NCBI GenBank assembly: GCA_934667475.1
Contig: CAKUMB010000017.1
Location: 1-33,164, forward strand
Direction of reading: 5' to 3'
Length of the DNA: 33,164 nt
Source: an uncultured Muribaculaceae bacterium
Lineage (GTDB): Bacteria > Bacteroidota > Bacteroidia > Bacteroidales > Muribaculaceae
Shown: piece after piece, positions 31,625-33,164 of the stretch
Position numbering within the stretch: the first letter of the stretch is position 1
How the letters are laid out: each line of letters begins with the position of its first letter
Notes under the pieces: model-generated
Told to the model about the DNA's origin: nothing
Seen by the model: only the letters and a program-made list of their open reading frames with translations
Database searches by the model: none
Translations under genes and position numbers: made by a program

Positions 31625-32707
31625 CTACTTCACCCAGTCGCCATCGATGGTGTTGCCGCCACCGTCGGCATATGTGACTGTGTTTTTGCCAGCCTGCTTT
31701 TGCACAACGGCACGGAACGGGGCTTTGCCCACCACCTTAGTGCCGCTCATGTTGAGCACAGTGGGATACTGATAGGCTCCAGCTGCGTCGGTGCCAAGCA
31801 CTATGGCTGCCATTGGCATTTCGTTGCCCGATTTCCAAGATCCGGTCATGTACTGCGCAGCGGCAACCTCGGGAGTGCGCGTTTCATCGGCATCGTGCAT
31901 GCTGAATGCCTGGCTTATTTCGCAATTTGTGATGTTGGCAGTGCCGCCGCGCACCACCAGCCCCTGCCAGTAGCCGTATGCCTTAGTGTTTTTTGCCGTC
32001 AGTGTGCCAGGCACATTTATGAACAGCGGTGACTGTGACTTGAGTTCGCATCCATCAAAAGTCATGTTTACCACACTCGATGTTGAGGCATTGGTTGCGG
32101 CGCAATAAATTTTGCTTTGAATCTTGCTGCCCTTAACCGTGAGCGTAGTCTTGCCCGACACGTTGAACGCAGCAGTCGCATTTGGCGCAATCACATCCAC
32201 ATGATCCAATGTAACGTTTGAACCGCCATATGCCCACAGACATTGCGAAATAGCCACATCGCACTTTATTCTTCCATTAATGAATTTAACTGTGCTTCGA
32301 TTTAAGCGCATGTCTTTGGTTAGCTCAATGGTGTTGCCATTCAAGTTAACCGTAATCCCCTTCTTTGACAAAACCATCAAGGGGCTTTCCAGCTTAATGT
32401 CGGAATAAAGTTCAATTTTGCTGTTGTTTTTCTGCATTGCGCTTCTGAACTGAGCAGCTGTGTAGGTGGCATAATCTGGCTCTTCGAAAGCGGGGTCAAT
32501 CTCAACATTGAAGTCGCTGGTCGACGTAAGCAGCGAGCCGTAAATGTTGGTGCGGTAGTTGCCCTGAACGGGCACGTTGGCAAATGTGCGTTCAATCGCA
32601 GTGCCAGCGCCATCGCTGATTTGCCACTGCACATTCACATTTGTCTTCTGCTTAGAGCCCACCAGCAGGTAGTCCATCGACAAATATTTGTAGCCCTCCT
32701 TGGGAAA
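31625..32707 (-). pseudogene. 5'-truncated surface protein: DUF6562/fimbrillin-like end plus beta-helix domain
   Basis: About 360 codons remain. At the truncated start, EGYKYLSMDYLLVGS, RTFANVPVQGNYRTNIYGSLL and FNVEIDPAFEEPDY match the C-terminal part of a DUF6562/fimbrillin-like beta-sandwich. A right-handed parallel beta-helix follows (GITVNLNGNTIEL, VKFINGRIKCDV, NVTLDHVDV, TLTVKGSKI, NMTFDGCEL), to the TAA at 31625. A normal member would begin with a signal peptide and the first half of the sandwich. Here the reading frame instead runs into tRNA sequence at about 32708. An internal ATG at 32677 could give a cytoplasmic fragment of 350 residues, probably useless. By eye it is more AT-rich than most genes here, suggesting a different origin. 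Confidence 0.75.
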
Positions 32708-32708
32708 C

Positions 32709-32752
32709 GACTCATAATCTGGAGGTCCCTGGTTCAAGCCCAGGCTGGTCCA
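32709..32752 (+). other. 3' half of tRNA-Met(CAT): probable attachment-site remnant
   Basis: Starting in the anticodon arm: GA, loop CTCATAA (anticodon CAT, 32713-32715), TCTGG, variable AGGTC, T stem CCTGG/CCAGG around TTCAAGC (32728-32744), and acceptor strand CTGGTCC-A (32745-32752). The 5' half is missing: the bases upstream (AAACGA) cannot form the CCAGA strand needed by TCTGG, and no GGACCAG lies within reach. Tyrosine recombinases of integrative elements commonly recombine in the anticodon loop, leaving exactly such a 3' fragment at one end. A tRNA-like terminator follows at 32765. Confidence 0.8.
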
Positions 32753-32764
32753 CATTAGAAATCA

Positions 32765-32801
32765 AGCAGTTACGACAAAATCGTAGCTGCTTTTTCTTTT
32801 T
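32765..32801 (+). terminator. Terminator downstream of the tRNA-Met fragment
   Basis: Arms AGCAGTTACGA (32765-32775) and TCGTAGCTGCT (32781-32791), 11 pairs with one G-U, a 5-base loop, then a T-rich tract. It is probably the original terminator of the complete tRNA-Met gene. Confidence 0.85.
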
Positions 32802-32951
32802 ATCGGAAAACAATGGGAAAACACATTGATTTTGAAAACTCCTTGATTTTTCAATATACTTGGCATCATATAATTCCAAGTAAAGCATGTAAACAAGGTT
32901 TCTCTGAATATCAGAACAACGTAGGAAAACAACGATTCCACAAAATTACAT

Positions 32952-32997
32952 AAGCCATAAGACTTCATTTTCGGGTTTTATGGCTTCTTTGTTTTTA
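32952..32997 (+). terminator. Intrinsic terminator
   Basis: AAGCCATAA (32952-32960) and TTATGGCTT (32978-32986) form 9 pairs; CTTTGTTTTT follows. No gene with a visible start precedes it. Confidence 0.7.
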
Positions 32998-33139
32998 TGT
33001 CATTACACACCTTGAACACATTCTTTTTTTCTTCATAAAAACATGCTTTTCCGTTAACGACTGCTAAAAAACCATACATATAAAACTCTCTCAGTTTTTG
33101 GCGAATAGCACCTGTAATGTTCCTTTACACCAAACGAAC

Positions 33140-33147
33140 TACCTTTG
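33140..33147 (+). promoter_or_regulatory. -7 element of a gene to the right of the window
   Basis: TACCTTTG, an exact TAnnTTTG match, 17 bases from the window edge. No clear TTG lies at the proper distance. Confidence 0.4.
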
Positions 33148-33164
33148 CCCACGGATTTCCAATC

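Larger units (their letters stand above)
32802..33164. other. AT-rich right end without a gene
   Basis: No convincing ORF on either strand. It holds a second plus-strand terminator (32952-32997) and, at 33140-33147, a promoter-like TACCTTTG pointing out of the window. What the 150 bases between the two terminators encode is not evident. Confidence 0.6.

Noticed and set aside
32708..32755. N-terminal 16 codons (TSLGLNQGPPDYE) of the surface-protein frame
   Set aside because: They are the antisense reading of a tRNA 3' half, a known false-peptide signature, so they are not part of the protein.
1..33164. CRISPR arrays, toxin-antitoxin pairs, phage or restriction modules
   Set aside because: No regularly spaced repeats and no protein with motifs of these systems were found on either strand.

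Overview
The window reads as chromosomal DNA from a member of the order Bacteroidales, possibly Muribaculaceae-like. The family-level placement is inference. Evidence for the order: Bacteroidetes-type promoters (a TTG element, about 19-21 bases, then TAnnTTTG) before many genes; Bacteroidetes-specific families (DUF3109, TamL lipoprotein, T9SS Plug protein/DUF5103, DUF4249, DUF6562-like, a truncated C-terminal sorting-like tail); and no obvious Shine-Dalgarno sites. Genes are GC-rich. The far left, 26.4-27.1 kb and the far right look clearly more AT-rich by eye.

Layout. Bases 1-73 are the right end of an IS3-family (IS150-group) insertion sequence, followed by a gene-free stretch to 513. A minus-strand cluster folP - cdaA - DUF3109 (2825-514) makes dihydropteroate and cyclic di-AMP. 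Two small membrane-protein genes diverge from about 3.3 kb: a short single-pass protein and a VanZ-like protein with a His8 tail. Next comes a secreted DUF7477-like/zinc-finger protein. The tamB-tamL pair (5576-12762, stop/start overlapping by 4 bases) encodes an envelope lipid/protein transport and assembly machine. From 12.8 to 14.3 kb lies a wrecked minus-strand locus: a lipoprotein gene followed by the 5' end of a TonB-dependent receptor fused out of frame to the 3' end of a DUF4249 gene. TatA/TatC (minus) and fabD (plus) share a divergent promoter region. A minus-strand run holds a secreted R/S-rich propeller-like protein, NfnA, NfnB and a secreted metallophosphoesterase. A T9SS Plug protein and a Ca2+/Na+ antiporter are convergent.

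From 23.6 kb: a remnant of a secreted protein's C-terminal tail; the gmd-fcl operon making GDP-L-fucose; a 0.9-kb gene-poor stretch with a good minus-strand promoter and a minus-strand terminator at its far end; a large lipoprotein resembling six-hairpin glycosidases; an Lrp/AsnC regulator; a probable independent small RNA (about 30460-30698) that folds into a 6S-like rod; uracil-DNA glycosylase; and tRNA-Arg(CCG).

The right end holds a 5'-truncated DUF6562/beta-helix surface-protein gene. It abuts the 3' half of a tRNA-Met(CAT) gene, starting in the anticodon arm, and a tRNA-type terminator follows. This is the expected footprint of tyrosine-recombinase integration. I see no CRISPR array, phage module or defence system. 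The most novel material is the untranslated transcription units, the gene wreckage and the recombination scar, rather than a new multi-gene system.
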